Shown here: in pieces, positions 53,301 through 63,698 of the stretch
Position numbering within the stretch: position 1 is the first letter of the stretch
Layout of the letters: every line of letters begins with the position of its first letter
Assembly (NCBI GenBank): GCA_905221605.1
Contig: CAJNDS010002220.1
Span: forward strand, 277,871 to 341,870
Reading direction: 5' to 3'
DNA: 64,000 nt
Source: Symbiodinium natans
Lineage: Eukaryota > Sar > Dinophyceae > Suessiales > Symbiodiniaceae
Notes under the pieces: model-generated
The model's database searches: none
What the model saw: only the letters and a program-made list of their open reading frames with translations
Told to the model about the DNA's origin: nothing
Translations under genes and position numbers: made by a program

Positions 53301-53910
53301 CAGCCGACGCAGTTGAAGCTTGTTTCTGGGTGTACCAGCGATGAGTCTGGGCTCTTCTAGAATCCCTTAAACCCCTAAACCCCTAAACCCCTAAACCCCT
53401 AAACCCCTAAACCCCTAAACCCCTAAACCCCTAAACCCCTAAACCCTAAACCCGCGTCAAGACGCAAAGATTGGTTTAGCGCCGAAAGACCTCACTCTTC
53501 AGAACATACCCGTGCATCAAGTCTCCACTCTGTCTCTCTGTCTCTCTCTCTCTCTCTCAACCGATGTTCAAGTACTGCTTGGTGCATAGTTACTAAATTG
53601 CATGCAGACTTTCTTTCGGGCCTCGAAGGGTCAGAGTCATGGTTTTGGGTCGTCTCTACGTTTGAAAGGTACGGATGGGAATCCTACGACCACCTGCAAG
53701 TCACTGTTACGACCCCAACCGGGAACCCTCGCCCCATGACAGCGACCAAGCAAAACTCCCGCGGTGGGGGGGGGGGGGTTCCGGTTTAGGGGCAGGGGGG
53801 GAGGTGTATCATGTGGCTCCTAACATTAAGCACCAGTACCTTACAGGATGCATATCACCAAGAGCAACGCTGTGCACAGTGGTGTTCTTCTGTTTGGGCG
53901 CAGACATCGG
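47969..53910 (+). CDS. Gene G: RNA 5'-phosphatase (DUSP11/capping-triphosphatase type)
   Basis: Exons are 47969-48035, 48436-48475, 48567-48584, 49234-49295, 50884-50964, 51191-51224, 51270-51338, 51626-51708, 52294-52318, 52432-52447, 52891-52946, (53101-53157), 53503-53520, 53608-53763 and 53831-53910, all joinable in phase. The spliced product has the cysteine-phosphatase loop HCTHG+VNRTG, then AAYLM and WGDEAVAAFERARGHKIDK, matching the post-loop AV..F..aRG..i helix of DUSP11 and metazoan capping-enzyme triphosphatase domains. Such enzymes remove 5' phosphates from RNA by a Cys-Arg mechanism. The chain can continue in frame into the ORF at 53968-55269. Confidence 0.65.
48436..48475 (+). 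CDS. Gene G exon
   Basis: Acceptor TTTCTCCTCACGCAG, donor GTTCAGG. It reads LARYIERHVKGVC, likely the helix before the catalytic strand. Confidence 0.65.
48567..48584 (+). CDS. Gene G micro-exon
   Basis: Strong acceptor AACTTCCTCTTACAG, donor GTCTACA. It adds ASGHP in the linking phase; GHP may be the loop that precedes the catalytic region in this family. Confidence 0.45.
49234..49295 (+). CDS. Gene G exon: catalytic cysteine half of the P-loop
   Basis: Reads SSCPPCARPDMFVGIHCTHG and ends at a GC donor (GCAGCTTGG). The nucleophile Cys of HCxxGxxR is in this exon. An alternative acceptor (CATGTGCCAG) would start at 49260. Confidence 0.7.
50264..50485. repeat. Poly-G run and AT microsatellite
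   Basis: A roughly 32-bp G-run (50351-50382) and a TATATA tract (50405-50485) inside the intron that splits the phosphatase loop. Confidence 0.9.
50884..50964 (+). CDS. Gene G exon: arginine half of the P-loop
   Basis: Acceptor CACGGCGCGAG. It begins VNRTGFIVAAYLMTRGEQPA, completing HCTHGVNRTG with the catalytic Arg. A phase-0 GC donor follows CAA; other donors are possible. Confidence 0.75.
51191..51224 (+). CDS. Gene G exon
   Basis: Acceptor GCTTCCTGTCCAG, donor GTAGCC. It reads FKPPSTVEAGK; phases close on both sides. Confidence 0.55.
51270..51338 (+). CDS. Gene G exon
   Basis: Acceptor GACAGTTCTCTCTAG, donor GTGTGTG. It begins DVAPLFGSLWQLRSAEPVQK. Confidence 0.7.
51474..51615. repeat. 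MITE-like element split by a CCCTAAA array
   Basis: Family start (TAGGGGTCAGAATAATTGCG) and family end (CAAATTAGTCAGGCCCCTAA) flank a CCCTAAA array (51538-51593). An internal CCCCAAAACCCT motif in intact copies is a plausible seed. It abuts the acceptor of exon 51626. Confidence 0.65.
51626..51708 (+). CDS. Gene G exon: post-loop helix of the phosphatase
   Basis: Acceptor AAAGAAACTCAG, GC donor GCTCGAGG. It includes WGDEAVAAFERARGHKIDKP and YLLQ, aligning with the family's conserved segment after the P-loop. This is the main support for the family call. Confidence 0.75.
52294..52318 (+). CDS. Gene G small exon
   Basis: Acceptor GACTGCTGTGCAG; reads ALKQLEAG to GT donor GTCCTGG. It extends the helix of the previous exon naturally. 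Confidence 0.5.
52432..52447 (+). CDS. Gene G candidate micro-exon
   Basis: Sixteen bases between CCCGGGAAG and GTACCCC (VLGS) convert phase 1 to 2 for the next exon. Confidence 0.35.
52891..52946 (+). CDS. Gene G exon
   Basis: Acceptor GACCGTTCCTCGAG, donor GTGAAGC. It reads CALNATNPTAPAEIPGPS with strong third-position bias; a low-complexity linker. Confidence 0.65.
53101..53157 (+). CDS. Gene G candidate exon
   Basis: Acceptor CCCGGAGCCGCAG, GC donor. Phase 0 reads ASTEGYMPQMPAAGALLVQ; another frame is cysteine-rich (CHKCQPPGPCW). Phase 0 does not fit its neighbours. Confidence 0.45.
53355..53455 (-). repeat. CCCCTAAA variant array
   Basis: About eleven octamers with an extra C, ending in normal CCCTAAA; a local homogenised variant. 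Confidence 0.9.
53503..53520 (+). CDS. Gene G micro-exon
   Basis: Eighteen bases after a strong acceptor (ACCTCACTCTTCAG) and before GTCTCC; preserves phase. Confidence 0.4.
53608..53763 (+). CDS. Gene G exon
   Basis: Acceptor ATTGCATGCAG, donor GTGGGG. It begins DFLSGLEGSESWFWVVSTFE and runs 51 codons; clearly coding. Confidence 0.7.
53831..53910 (+). CDS. Gene G exon
   Basis: Acceptor CCTAACATTAAG, donor GTGAACA. It reads PVPYRMHITKSNAVHSGVLL in the linking phase and ends in phase 0, matching an acceptor at 53967. Confidence 0.55.
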
Positions 53911-54249
53911 GTGAACACCAAAGCCTCAGCTGTGCGCCTTTGTCTCTCTCTCTGGGCTTAAAAACAGCCCACCGAAACGCTGCTTGATGGGCAAAGCTGG
54001 GTGATGGGAATGTCGCTCACTGGCACTCCTTTCATGGCTGTAACTTCCCGTCCCCGTGCCCTTCTCACCCAAATGTCAGCAGTGGTAGACGCCCTTGCAG
54101 CAACTCTAGCTTTGAACGCAAAGACAATGCAGCAGTCATGTCATGGTCATTTGGTCCATGTTTCTAGACTATGCCTTAACGTAGGGCGCCAGCTTCGTTG
54201 TACAGGCGCCACAAGATTTCGAAGTTCTTTAGGGCAACAGGGCAAGACC

Positions 54250-55269
54250 ATGTCCATCGCAGAATTCATCGTCGACGACCCCGTCTTCGCAGCTCAATGT
54301 ATGGGCCTGCCTTGGGATGAGTTCATAGACCATGACCTCCGTGGCTTCATGAAGGACAGTGACACAAGCACAGGCTTTCAGGATTTCGAGAAGTGCAGGA
54401 AGTTACCGTGGGCCAGGGCCTTTCCCACCCTACTTCTGGATGATGAAGACTCGCAAGGCTTCCTGGAAGGCGGTGAGCTGACTACGGCATCCGGTGACGA
54501 CGTCCTGCGTGCGAACCTTGAGAACAGCCACTTGGTCCAACAGCTCATCAAAAGCAAGGTGTTCACGTCAATCGTTATTGGCGGAGAGGTCAACCGGTCC
54601 GAGCAGAGTTTCAAGAGTGTCGTGGTGCCACTCCTAAAGCCGTTCGTTCAGGCTGGCGGACTCCTTATCGTGCAAAACGGAGCGCGCTGGGACACGTACC
54701 GGGAGGTATTTGCTGAGGAGATAAAGTGGACAAGTGGCAGAAGTGCGCGTGTTTTCGGAGTTCACGAGCCAAACAGACAGCAGGTCATGCGTCTTTTTCC
54801 AGAAGAAGCTGCGAGGACATCACACATTCGCGGCAAGATCGCCTCGTTCTACGCCAAAGGGGCCCTTTTGAAGGACGTTCCGGACGCCGAAGCATGTTTC
54901 TCGAGCGTTGAAGAGGGCTACCCGGCCAAGGACAACGTCGTGGTTGCTGCCAAGGCCATCGGAAAAGGCTTCTTGCTCTACATTGGCACATACAACATGT
55001 GTGACAGCAAGATGCTCATCAAGGACTTTTTGCAGGAGAACGCCCTCAGCCGGAAACAATTTGAGATCAACTGTACGGAGTTGGGCTTGTGGCAAGCCGA
55101 AGCTGGTCTTTCTGCTGAGGACTTCCAGGTGCAAAGACCAGATTTCTCGGATGACGAACCGTACTCCGGAGAGTCAAATGAGCCGTACTCCCCTGGAGAG
55201 GGGGTGGAGGAGAAAGAGAAACAGGAACCGGCTCAGGATTTCAAGCGACAGCGGGTTGCGTGGCAGTGA
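54250..55269 (+). CDS. Intronless ORF: glutamine-amidotransferase-like (ThuA-like) fold
   Basis: 339 codons from ATG 54250 (ACCATGTCC) to TGA. The middle (FTSIVIGGEVN, then LLKPFVQAGGLLIVQNGARW) and a later GKGFLLYIGTYN resemble the strand/glycine-turn pattern of class I glutamine-amidotransferase-like and ThuA-like domains; no Cys-His-Glu triad is evident, so activity is not claimed. The C-terminal 60 residues are acidic and disordered-looking. The frame is open upstream to an acceptor at 53967 (PTETLLDGQSWVMGMSL), with an Arg-rich stretch before residue 1, so this may be the last exon of gene G. It has no telomeric introns. Confidence 0.75.
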   Translation: MSIAEFIVDDPVFAAQCMGLPWDEFIDHDLRGFMKDSDTSTGFQDFEKCRKLPWARAFPTLLLDDEDSQGFLEGGELTTASGDDVLRANLENSHLVQQLIKSKVFTSIVIGGEVNRSEQSFKSVVVPLLKPFVQAGGLLIVQNGARWDTYREVFAEEIKWTSGRSARVFGVHEPNRQQVMRLFPEEAARTSHIRGKIASFYAKGALLKDVPDAEACFSSVEEGYPAKDNVVVAAKAIGKGFLLYIGTYNMCDSKMLIKDFLQENALSRKQFEINCTELGLWQAEAGLSAEDFQVQRPDFSDDEPYSGESNEPYSPGEGVEEKEKQEPAQDFKRQRVAWQ

Positions 55270-57284
55270 GGTGGCAATGCCTAATGCGTTGGAGGCTCCT
55301 CATCACAGGAAATCGTTCCTTGTGGCTGGGGGGACCGAGCTGACATTTTTGAAGGCATTTGCAGCTCAAGGCTTTGTTGCTAGGAGCTCAAGTGGAGCGT
55401 CGGAGAGAAAAAAACAGGCGCATGTGGGCCGGATTTGGCTTGTAGCTCGCGCTTCAGCTGCTAGAGTCCTTGCGGACACGTTGGGGTGGTTTCAGAGTTT
55501 AAGGGTTTAGGGTTTTAGTTCAGTTTAGGGTTTAGGCTTCTGTAGACCGCGACTCTTGACTAGAGCAAACCGTTTCACGGTCAATGACAACGCTGGCTGT
55601 GTGACATAAGCGGCATGCTCGGAGCATACTCCAAACCTTGGTGGGCTCTTTGGATCCCTATCTCGTTAGGCCTTTAGGTTTACATCTTCCTTTATTGGGT
55701 TTTCAGGGTTTAGGGTTGAGGGGAAGCGGATCGTATTCAGGAATATTTTCAGAGGGTTTGTAGGGCCATCCTACCTATAAGTCCACGCTACTCCGAAGAA
55801 ATGGACCCTCATGAGGTCTAGGACCCACTGCACCTGCTAAGTTGCCGTGCTGATTCGGAGACACTGCCCCCCACCCACTCGAAGCTCATCCTACGGCATC
55901 TCACGTTTCCAAACAAGGGTTTAGGGTTTAGGGTTTAGGGTTTAGGGTTTAGGGTTTAGGGTTTAGGGTTTAGGGTTTAGGGTTCTTGGGCCTGATCTCC
56001 TGGATTTCGGTACCTTGCGCTTCAGGTCCCTGCACTTGGACGTAGATGTGGGCTGCGGCTGAACTGCGGCTGGGTCCACTGCTTGGGCACCCTCTGCCCT
56101 CAACCCCATGAAGCCTTGGGGTTTAGGGTTTAGGGTTTAGGGTTTAGGGTTTAGGGCCCCACAAGCCCTGAAAGATTTTCATGCGCAACCCTAATTCCTC
56201 CCTGAACCCCCAACCCTCAACCCCATGAAGCCTTAGAGTTTAGGGCTTAGGGTTTAGGGTTTGGGGTTTAGGGTTTAGGGTTTAGGGAATAGGGTTTTAG
56301 GGTGCAAGACCAACGGAATGTAAATACCCCCCCCCCCCCCCGAATGGGCCTTGCACCCCCAGAGCCTTGAAGCCCGAACTTCGCACTTAGCGCTGCACCC
56401 TACTTGAAAGGAAGGCCCGTGTCAGCTAGAATGGTGGTGTTTAGGGGTTTTGGGGTTTAGGGGCTTAGGGTTCAGGGCTTAAGTTTTTAGGGTTCAGAGG
56501 TTTAAGGTTCAGGCTTTAGAGTCTGCAGCTGGGGTAACTGTGTGTATCAGGGTACTTCTACCCACCCATGAACCTTCAAGCGGACCCGATCTTCCAACAT
56601 ACCTTGATCAACGACTTTCCCCAAAATCATACAAGGGGCCCGAGTTTTGATGGTAAAGGTACCCTAAACCCTAAAGCTCTAAACCCTAAACCCTAAACCC
56701 TGATACTGCTTCATGAAGTTGACGCCAGAGCGTAATCCGTAGAATCACTGGGCGCGGAGCCCCTTGTACCACTATCTCTGCGGGGGGGGGGGGGGGGGAG
56801 AGCTGTCACGCACAACGGAAGCTCCGTTGGGTAGTCGTTGCTTTGCCTCCACGTGTGGGGGTTTATAGTGTAGGGGTCTCAAGATTTACGGGTGATTTTT
56901 AGAGCTGTAGTAGGGCTTAAGTAGTATATATACATATATATATATGTATATGTATATACACACAGCCGATAACAACCTTTCTGAGCTCCCTTAAGTAAGG
57001 ATATCTTGAGCCCCTAAGCCCATAGCCCTTATAAGCCCGAGGACTTGCGTCGCATGCTTACTAGAGCAACCTGTGGTATGCTGGATTTGGGTTTTGGGAT
57101 TACTTTGGGGGGGGGGGGGGGGGGGGGTTCAGGAATTCCTGGGGTTTGGAAGGCGTACGCAGTGGAAGGCTTGTATTTCAAGGGTCCAGGGCCCTAAACC
57201 CTGAACCCTAAACCCTAAACCCTAAACCCTAAACCGCTTCAAGGGTCCAGGGCCCCCAGCCCGCCGCAGCTCCTCCCCCCGCAG
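55270..57284 (+). other. 3' region and spacer with arrays
   Basis: No firm exon. Holds an introner-like copy (55660-55785), TTTAGGG arrays (55915-55985, 56117-56155, about 56225-56290), poly-C (56326-56342), poly-G (56780-56800, 57106-57127) and AT repeats (56925-56965). A possible exon near 55855-55915 was not resolved. Confidence 0.5.
55660..55785 (+). mobile_element. Introner-like element copy 4, with telomeric insertion
   Basis: GGATCGTATTCAGGAATATTTTCAGAGGGTTTGTAGGGCCATCCTA follows the family order in pieces; the terminal AG is lost (CCATCCTACC). TTTAGGG-like text sits inside it. Confidence 0.5.
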
Positions 57285-57337
57285 AAGTCCACGTCAACGC
57301 AGTCTCGCACCTGGGCCCGCGAACCTGGGCCCACGAG
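57285..57337 (+). CDS. Gene H exon
   Basis: Excellent acceptor GCTCCTCCCCCCGCAG, donor GTCGCCC. It reads VHVNAVSHLGPRTWAHE, very G/C-rich at third positions. Confidence 0.65.
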
Positions 57338-60300
57338 GTCGCCCCTGTCTCAGAAGGAAATCATGCTTGGAGCGCAGCCGGAAATCTGAATACCCCCACG
57401 AGCCAGAGCCAGAAACCCATCGGCCGAACAGCTTTGGAAGCTCGAAACCCTAAAGCCGAAGGCCCTATGCCCTATACCCTAAGGCCCGAAGCCCTAAACC
57501 CGAATCTGATGCGAAAGCCTCTACACAGCCCCAAACCCACACCACCGCAACCCTGCGCCCAAAAGCTTCAAGAGGGCCCTTGAATCGTTGAAGGCCTTCA
57601 TCTTTTCAAGTACACATTCGCATTCCTAGCAATTGTCATGAATGTGACAACGTGAGTTCTTCCCAGTGTGAATCATGATTATTCTACTACTAACATTGTT
57701 ATTCTTGTTATTCTAGATGGCCGGTTTTTTCGGTCCTGAGGCATGTTTTTCTGCTAAGGCACCTCTTGCTTTTTTACTGTCCCAGGGTTTAGGGTTTAGG
57801 GTGTAGGGCTTAGGGTTTAGGGGATTAGCGTGTCCGTTCTCATCACAACTGCTTCGGGTCTTCGGGTTGGGGATGCAGGGGGGTCATTTCGTTTCTTCAA
57901 CATTCGTGCTTGCGAGAACACCCGGAATGAAGTCGTAAACCCTTAAGTCTATTGAACAGTCCATGCAAAGGGTTGAGGGGTTCGAGTTTTTTGGATTGAG
58001 CATGCTTTCTGCTGCCTTCAAATCATTCTTTTCGACATACCCCTTGGACATCCTTAAGGTCTCTGGTAAAATCATGCCTTATATTCTTGTTTATAGGTTC
58101 AGGGGTATGGGTTTGGAGTATGTTGAATGTTTCTTGGAAAGTTAGAAAGTCCGCCCTCCCCCAGGCCACGAGCCCATCAAGCCTTGACAGCATCAGCCAA
58201 TAAATCATCTTGAAATCTGAAGCTTAGGCTTTAGGCTTTAGGCTTTAGGCTTTAGGCTTTAGGGTTTAGCGTTTAGCGTTTAGGGTTTAGGGTTTAGGGT
58301 GTAGGGCTTAGGGTTCCCAGAAACCAGCGATAGCTCCTGGAGCCGTGATCTTATGCCGACTAAAAGGAGCTTTTGGGTCTTGGGCTTGGCTTGAGCTTCC
58401 GTATGTGGACTAGGGACGCGGGGTGGGTCCGCTTTGCCTTTTTCTTGGGGTACCTTTTGTCCTTGGGGTTTAGGGTTTAGGGTTTTCGAGTTCACGAAGC
58501 TTCGTTGCATTCTCCCCCTTACATGTCCTGTGTGCTGTAGCAGATGGGGCTCAAAATGAGCCACAAGACCGGCTGCGCCGGTCCAGCCTCGATGTAAACG
58601 CGCGGTGGGGAGGCTCCTTCCCGTTTTGGAGATGTGGGGGTTTACGGAAACAGGAGACCCCTAGAATAAAACCCCAAGTAGTAGGATTCCCTTAGAAGAA
58701 GGACCCCAATACGGTACCCCGATGTTGCAAACCACCATGTGTTTAGGGATTTTACCTGACAGCTCCAATGTAGTTTCTTCTTGGGGTTAGTTCTAGTATA
58801 GTACACCGCATAGGTTCCACATTAAGAGCCTTTAGGCAGAGGCGAGGTTCCCAAACAGTGCCGGGGTCTTGGTGTTTATTGGGGATCAGATGTGTTGTCC
58901 TGCATCGTTCTGATCCAGGAACATCCTGGCGGAAGACAATGAATAGCGTCTTCTCAATGTCTCAGAGTCTGAAGGTCCCCCCAGGCTCTAGGATCAATTT
59001 GATTGCAGGTAGAACCAACCCTAAACCCTAAACCCTAACCCCTAAACCCTTCTCTGTATGGCAAGCCGCACCTCTGAACACCAATCTGCTGTGGAATACG
59101 GGTGCCACTTTTTGAAAGGTTCCTTCGGATGTTTGCACACTAGGAGCACGTCTATTTTCGCAATGCCCGTATCATATGCCGGCAGTGCCTGGCGCACAGG
59201 TCTGCGCTTAGGGAGACCTAAACCCTAAACCCTAAGCCCTAAGCCCTAAACCCTAAACCCTAAACCCTAAACCCTAAACCCTGACCCAAGTAAGGGGGAA
59301 TCGGGCCATCCTTGCCGTAGGGCCTGGCTGCAGCACTCGAAGTAGTCCGCGTTTAGTTTCAAAGGCATCTGGAAGCCTTCTTGCGTAAAGGCCACCGTAG
59401 ATCCTAAGCCCTACACCCTAAACCCTAAACCCTCAAGAGGATGACATCAGAATCGCCCCCCCCCCCCCCCCCCCCCCACGCAATCAGGACGAGAGCTGCC
59501 ATGGGGTGCGAGGCTTACCCCATGCAAGCGCTAACTACATTATTAGGGTTAGGGTTTAGGGTTCAGGGTTTAGATGTATATATACAGATATATATATATA
59601 TATATATTTATTTATATTTATTTATTTATTTATGTATTTATTTATTTATACACACATATTACAGCTACAGCTGAGGGTAATGTCAGGGCGTCTTGAAGTG
59701 TTCCTCAACCCTCAAGCTTATAGGCCCCCAGCCCTGAGTTCGGTTTGTGTGCAAAAAAGTACGTCTCCCTCATCTAGCTCAGATTTGACATCTTAAGCCT
59801 AAAGCCATAAACCTGTTGACTCAAATCACCAATCTTGCGATGTTGCCCCTTCATATTTTAAAAGTCCTAAATAGGGATTACAGTACCTTCCTATGAGTAC
59901 GGACTGGCAGTATCAGTTGGAACATCTCAACACCAATCCCTTAGGCAACAAGAAACGCTTTCAAACCTGGACCCCAGATCCTTGAACGCCAGATCCCTGT
60001 TTTGGGAGTGGCGGAAAGGCACGCGAAGCCTCACTCTACCCCAACCCTACGCCCCAAACCCCATGACCCAACCCCTAGCTACACCCGAAACCCCGAATTC
60101 TGAATTCTCCAAACCCTACACCCTAAACCCCAAACCCTAAACCCCAAACCCTAAACCCTAAACCCCAAAAAGCTGCCAAGGCGCCACATGGACGCTCTGA
60201 GTCTGGTCTTCGGCCCAGGCTTTGGCGACCCAACCCTTTGCTGCAATTCTACTGGTTTAGGGTTTAGGGTTTAGGGTTTAGGGTTTAGGGTTTAGGGTTT

Positions 60301-63035
60301 AGGGTTTAGGGTTTAGGGTTTAAGCCCCCCCCCCCCCCCCCCCCCAACAAAAGGAATTACCCTTGAACCTCTGAGCCCGAAACCCTAAACCCTATACTGC
60401 CTATACTTATCTACTATCTGATGCTCAAGCACCCGCCATGAAAGATATTCTTTCTTATACAGATAATGTCGGGGTTCTTACGCAAAATACCAGGTCTGGT
60501 TTTTTTCTCTATGAGGGTTTAGGGACAGGGTCTGGGGTTTAGCAGAGTTTCGACTCAGAGCTCGGAGCCTGGCAGTACTTTGCTGAGGCTGCTTGGGCGG
60601 TCTAGGCCGGTTCAGGGCTCAGGGTTCAGGGTTCAGGGTTCAGGGTTCAGGGTTTAGGGTTTAGGGTTTAGGGTTTAGGGTTTAGGGTTTAGGGTTTAGG
60701 GTTTAGTGTTTCGGGTTTAGGGTGTAGGGTTTAGGGTTTAGGGCGTATGGGTCTTAGGTCGAGGTGCGCGAGCCATCAGTTGCGTCTCCTATTGGGCTAA
60801 TGAGACCCCCTCATCCCACAGCCTGTGTCTCTTGAAGCCCCTCCTGTAAAATCTAAGCCCTCTAACGATACCCCAAGCATCCCCCCCAAAGACTAAACCT
60901 CCGTGCCCAATCTTTTTTTTTGTTTAACATCTTCCCTTCCGGATAGGAGCCCTTCAAGTGTCGGACCTCTCTGCGCCCACCCGTCGTTCAACGCCCCTCA
61001 AGCAGGAAAGCCGCCCAGCAGCTTCTTCTCCCTCTTCGGCAGTCAGGACGAGGCTGCGCCGGAAGGCGCCGACAATTCCTTTCTTTGCTCGGGTTCAGGA
61101 TTGCGTAGACCCAGCCCACGGCCTCAACCAGAAAGAGTTGAAGTTGTGCATTCGTGCTCACAATCCCGCAAACGGCCTTCGACAGGTTTCATTTGGTTTC
61201 AGGCTTTAGGGTTTAAAGGCCGGGTAGAGGGTCCCAACAGCCTTAACCTGAACCCTGCATGACCGTAAACCCCGAACAACGCTAAGCTCTGAATAACCAA
61301 AAAGCCCCAACAACACAAGCACAAACAAACTCGCGCCTCACAAATTGGACATGCTGCAAACCCTGCAAACCCCACAAACCCTACAAACCCTACAGACCCT
61401 GCAAACCCTGCAAACTCTGCAAGCCCTGCAGGAGATACAAGGACTACAAGCCCTACAAACCCTAAACAAGCTCGCGCAGGTCAGGCGCTGCCGAATGGCG
61501 ACTGTCCGAAGCTGCGTCCCGCCGGGGGCGCCCAGGGCGAACATGTTTGGGGTTTAGGGTTTAGGGTTTAAGGGTTTAAGGGTTTTAAGGGTTTAGGGTT
61601 TAAGGCTTAGGGTTTAAGGGTTTAAGGGTTTAAGGGTTTAAGGGTTTAAGGGTTTAAGGGTTTAAGGGTTTAAGGGTTTAAGGGTTTAAGGGTTTAAGGG
61701 TTTAAGGGCTTGGGGTCTAGGGTTTAGGGTTAGAGGGCTTGGGGTGGAGAATCGTTCATATCCGAGCTTCGGCTTTCGAGTGCCGCTTTTGGCCTAAAGA
61801 CGTACAGCGTGAGAGCCGGCTCCCTGGTCGGACAGCAGGCCGAGCCACTATTTAGGGTTTAGGGTTTAGGGTTTGGGGTTTAGGGTTTAGGGTTTAGGGT
61901 TTAGGGTTTGGGTTTTAGGGCTTAGGGTTTAGGGCCACACCCGGTTGGGGTTCTTGGTTCAAGGCTGCTGGACCCTAAGCCCAAAGTCCGAAGCCTAAGA
62001 TTTAGACCCTAAGCCCTAAAACCTCCAAACGCAAAACCCGAAATCCAGATCCCGAAGCCCGAAATCACTAGCCCGAAGCCCCAAAGCCCTGAAAAAAGCT
62101 GAACGCCAAACTCTAAGCCCTAAAGCCTTTACCCCAAGCCAATCCCCAAACTCCCTTTCCGCCTGTTGGGCAAGAAGTACCACAATCCCAAAACCTAAAT
62201 AACACAAACCTCCGAGTCCAATCTTTCATCTGGGCTTTAAGAGTTTAAGGGGTTTAAGGGGGTTAAGGTTTGAAGGGTTGAAGGGTTGAAACCCTGCGCC
62301 CTAAACCCCCCCATCTCCAGGCGCAGCTGGCGCGCGCTTCGTGCCCGGCTGTGGGGGCGGAGCCCCCTGGCTCCACCACTTCAGGGGGTTTAGGGTTTAG
62401 GGTTTAGGGTTTAGGGTTTTGGGTTTTGGGTTTTGGGTTTTGGGTTTTGGGTTTAGGGTTTAGGTGGTCTTGGGGTGTTGGGCTCGAGCTTAGCGCCAGA
62501 GGCTGCTATGTGATTTAGCAGGGTGTTCAAGAAACCCTAAACCGTAAACCCTCAATCGTAAACCCTCAACCCTAAACCCTAAACCCTAAACCCTAAACCC
62601 TAAACCCTAAACCCTAAACCCTAAACCCTAAACCCTAAACCCTAAACCCTAAACCCAAACCCTCAACCCTCAACCCTCAACCAAAAACTCTGGCTGGGGG
62701 CTCGGGCTTGAGGCCTTAGAAGTCTCATAGTCTCAAACCCAAACTCCCTGCACCGTACACCCCTAAGCCCTGCCCGGGGAGGGGGGAGAGGAATACTTTG
62801 CTGCTTTGTTTACGGCATAATATTCATAAGTCTACTCTACGCCCAAACCCGGAGTCTCCCCCAAGTTCTGGCACACTCGTCGCTTGAGGAGTTTTAAGAA
62901 TGTTCGAACTTCCATGAGACATGTAGGGTGCCGAATGTTGCTGTGACGAAGCCACCACCTGCCCCAAGGATGGAGTTACGAAGAAGAGAAGGCATCGACA
63001 AGGCAGGGGGCTTCGCGCTTCGGGGGCATTCAGCG
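57285..63035 (+). CDS. Gene H: unknown multi-exon protein
   Basis: Exons are 57285-57337, 59144-59199, 59488-59527, 60181-60254, 61043-61185, 61480-61551, 61808-61838, 62321-62387 and 62969-63035. Joins 59144-59488 and 61043 through 63035 close phase; the rest are incomplete. No family recognised. Neither start nor stop was identified. Confidence 0.45.
58640..58735. repeat. Foldback element, GGGGTACC family, reverse copy
   Basis: GGACCCCAATACGGTACCCC is the reverse complement of the family's GGGGTACC-TATTGGGGTCC end. Confidence 0.6.
59144..59199 (+). CDS. Gene H exon
   Basis: Acceptor TGTTTGCACACTAG, donor GTCTGCG. It reads EHVYFRNARIICRQCLAH, containing one CxxC pair. Confidence 0.7.
59488..59527 (+). 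CDS. Gene H exon
   Basis: Acceptor CACGCAATCAG after a poly-C run; GC donor. It reads TRAAMGCEAYPMQ, completing AG from 59199. Confidence 0.55.
59575..59660. repeat. AT-rich TATA/TTTA microsatellite
   Basis: TATATATA followed by TTTATTTA units; no coding signal. Confidence 0.9.
60181..60254 (+). CDS. Gene H exon with telomeric donor (frame uncertain)
   Basis: Acceptor AAAAAGCTGCCAAG, donor GTTTAGGG. It reads RHMDALSLVFGPGFGDPTLC, or in phase 0 APHGRSESGLRPRLWRPNPL. Confidence 0.55.
60251..60322 (+). repeat. TTTAGGG array then poly-C
   Basis: Ten near-perfect units followed by a C-run (60326-60345). Confidence 0.95.
60610..60745 (+). repeat. GGTTCAGG to TTTAGGG graded array
   Basis: Starts as TTCAGGG units and becomes TTTAGGG, showing homogenised sub-blocks. 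Confidence 0.9.
61043..61185 (+). CDS. Gene H exon
   Basis: Superb acceptor TTCTTCTCCCTCTTCGGCAG, donor GTTTCATT. Forty-seven codons include FFARVQDCVDPAHGLNQKEL and end PANGLRQ. Confidence 0.7.
61480..61551 (+). CDS. Gene H exon with telomeric donor
   Basis: Acceptor AAGCTCGCGCAG, donor GTTTAGGG. It begins VRRCRMATVRSCVPPGAPRA, 20 of 24 G/C third positions, phase 0. Confidence 0.7.
61555..61710 (+). repeat. TTTAAGGG variant array
   Basis: About 16 octamers with an extra A in the intron after exon 61480; a distinct homogenised variant. Confidence 0.95.
61808..61838 (+). CDS. Gene H small exon
   Basis: Acceptor AAAGACGTACAG, GC donor GCCGAG. Phase 0 reads RESRLPGRTA; another frame reads VRAGSLVGQQ. 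Confidence 0.45.
62321..62387 (+). CDS. Gene H exon with telomeric donor
   Basis: Acceptor CCCCCCCATCTCCAG, donor GTTTAGGG. The linking phase reads AAGARFVPGCGGGAPWLHHF; phase 0 would read AQLARASCPAVGAEPPGSTT. Confidence 0.65.
62562..62665 (-). repeat. CCCTAAA array
   Basis: About 14 perfect units with degenerate ends. Confidence 0.95.
62969..63035 (+). CDS. Gene H exon
   Basis: Acceptor CACCTGCCCCAAG, donor GTTGGCATGG just before TTTAGGG. It begins MELRRREGIDKAGGFALRGH; GG from 62387 completes its first codon. Confidence 0.6.
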
Positions 63036-63698
63036 GTTGGCATGGGGTTTAGGGCTCAGGGTTTTAAGGTTCAGGCTCTTTAAGGCTTAGGGGTAGGATG
63101 GCACCATGTTGGGATGGGTTCTTCTTCCTAGTTCTGAATAGGGAATGAAGGAAGTAGGGACCTGATATGACTTCTAGTTTAGGGTTTTGGGTTTTGGCTA
63201 CCTTATAACAGGGGTGGCAAGGGGGGCTGTGGGGGGGGGGGGGGGGCGGCGGTTCCTTTATCCTTTCCGAGCACACACACACACAAGAGATCAGATGCCA
63301 GGTGCACCCAACGATCGATAGGTCCCCCCGGACTGGAAGTGGTTTAGGGTTTATCCGCCCTAAACCCTAAACCCAAAACCCTAACCCCTAACCCCTAAAC
63401 CCTAAACCAGAAAAGAGCGACGAAGGCATCCACGTCCCAAGGGTTTACTGGGCCGGGACTTGAACTTTGGGGTTTGTTGTTTTCTCGGTTCCTGGGTCGG
63501 TTTGAGGCTTGAGTTTTGTAGAAATAGTCAAGTTTACTCTTGAGTTCAATTCCCAGTGAGGCCTGTGAACACCAAGGGCAGCCCACGCACATGCGGAAGC
63601 AGATTGCATGGCTTTTTGTGCCCGCGTTCCCTTCGGCAGGAAAAGGCCCCAAGGCAGATGTAGCGCTCGTGTTGGTTTAAAATCATTCGGACGGCACC

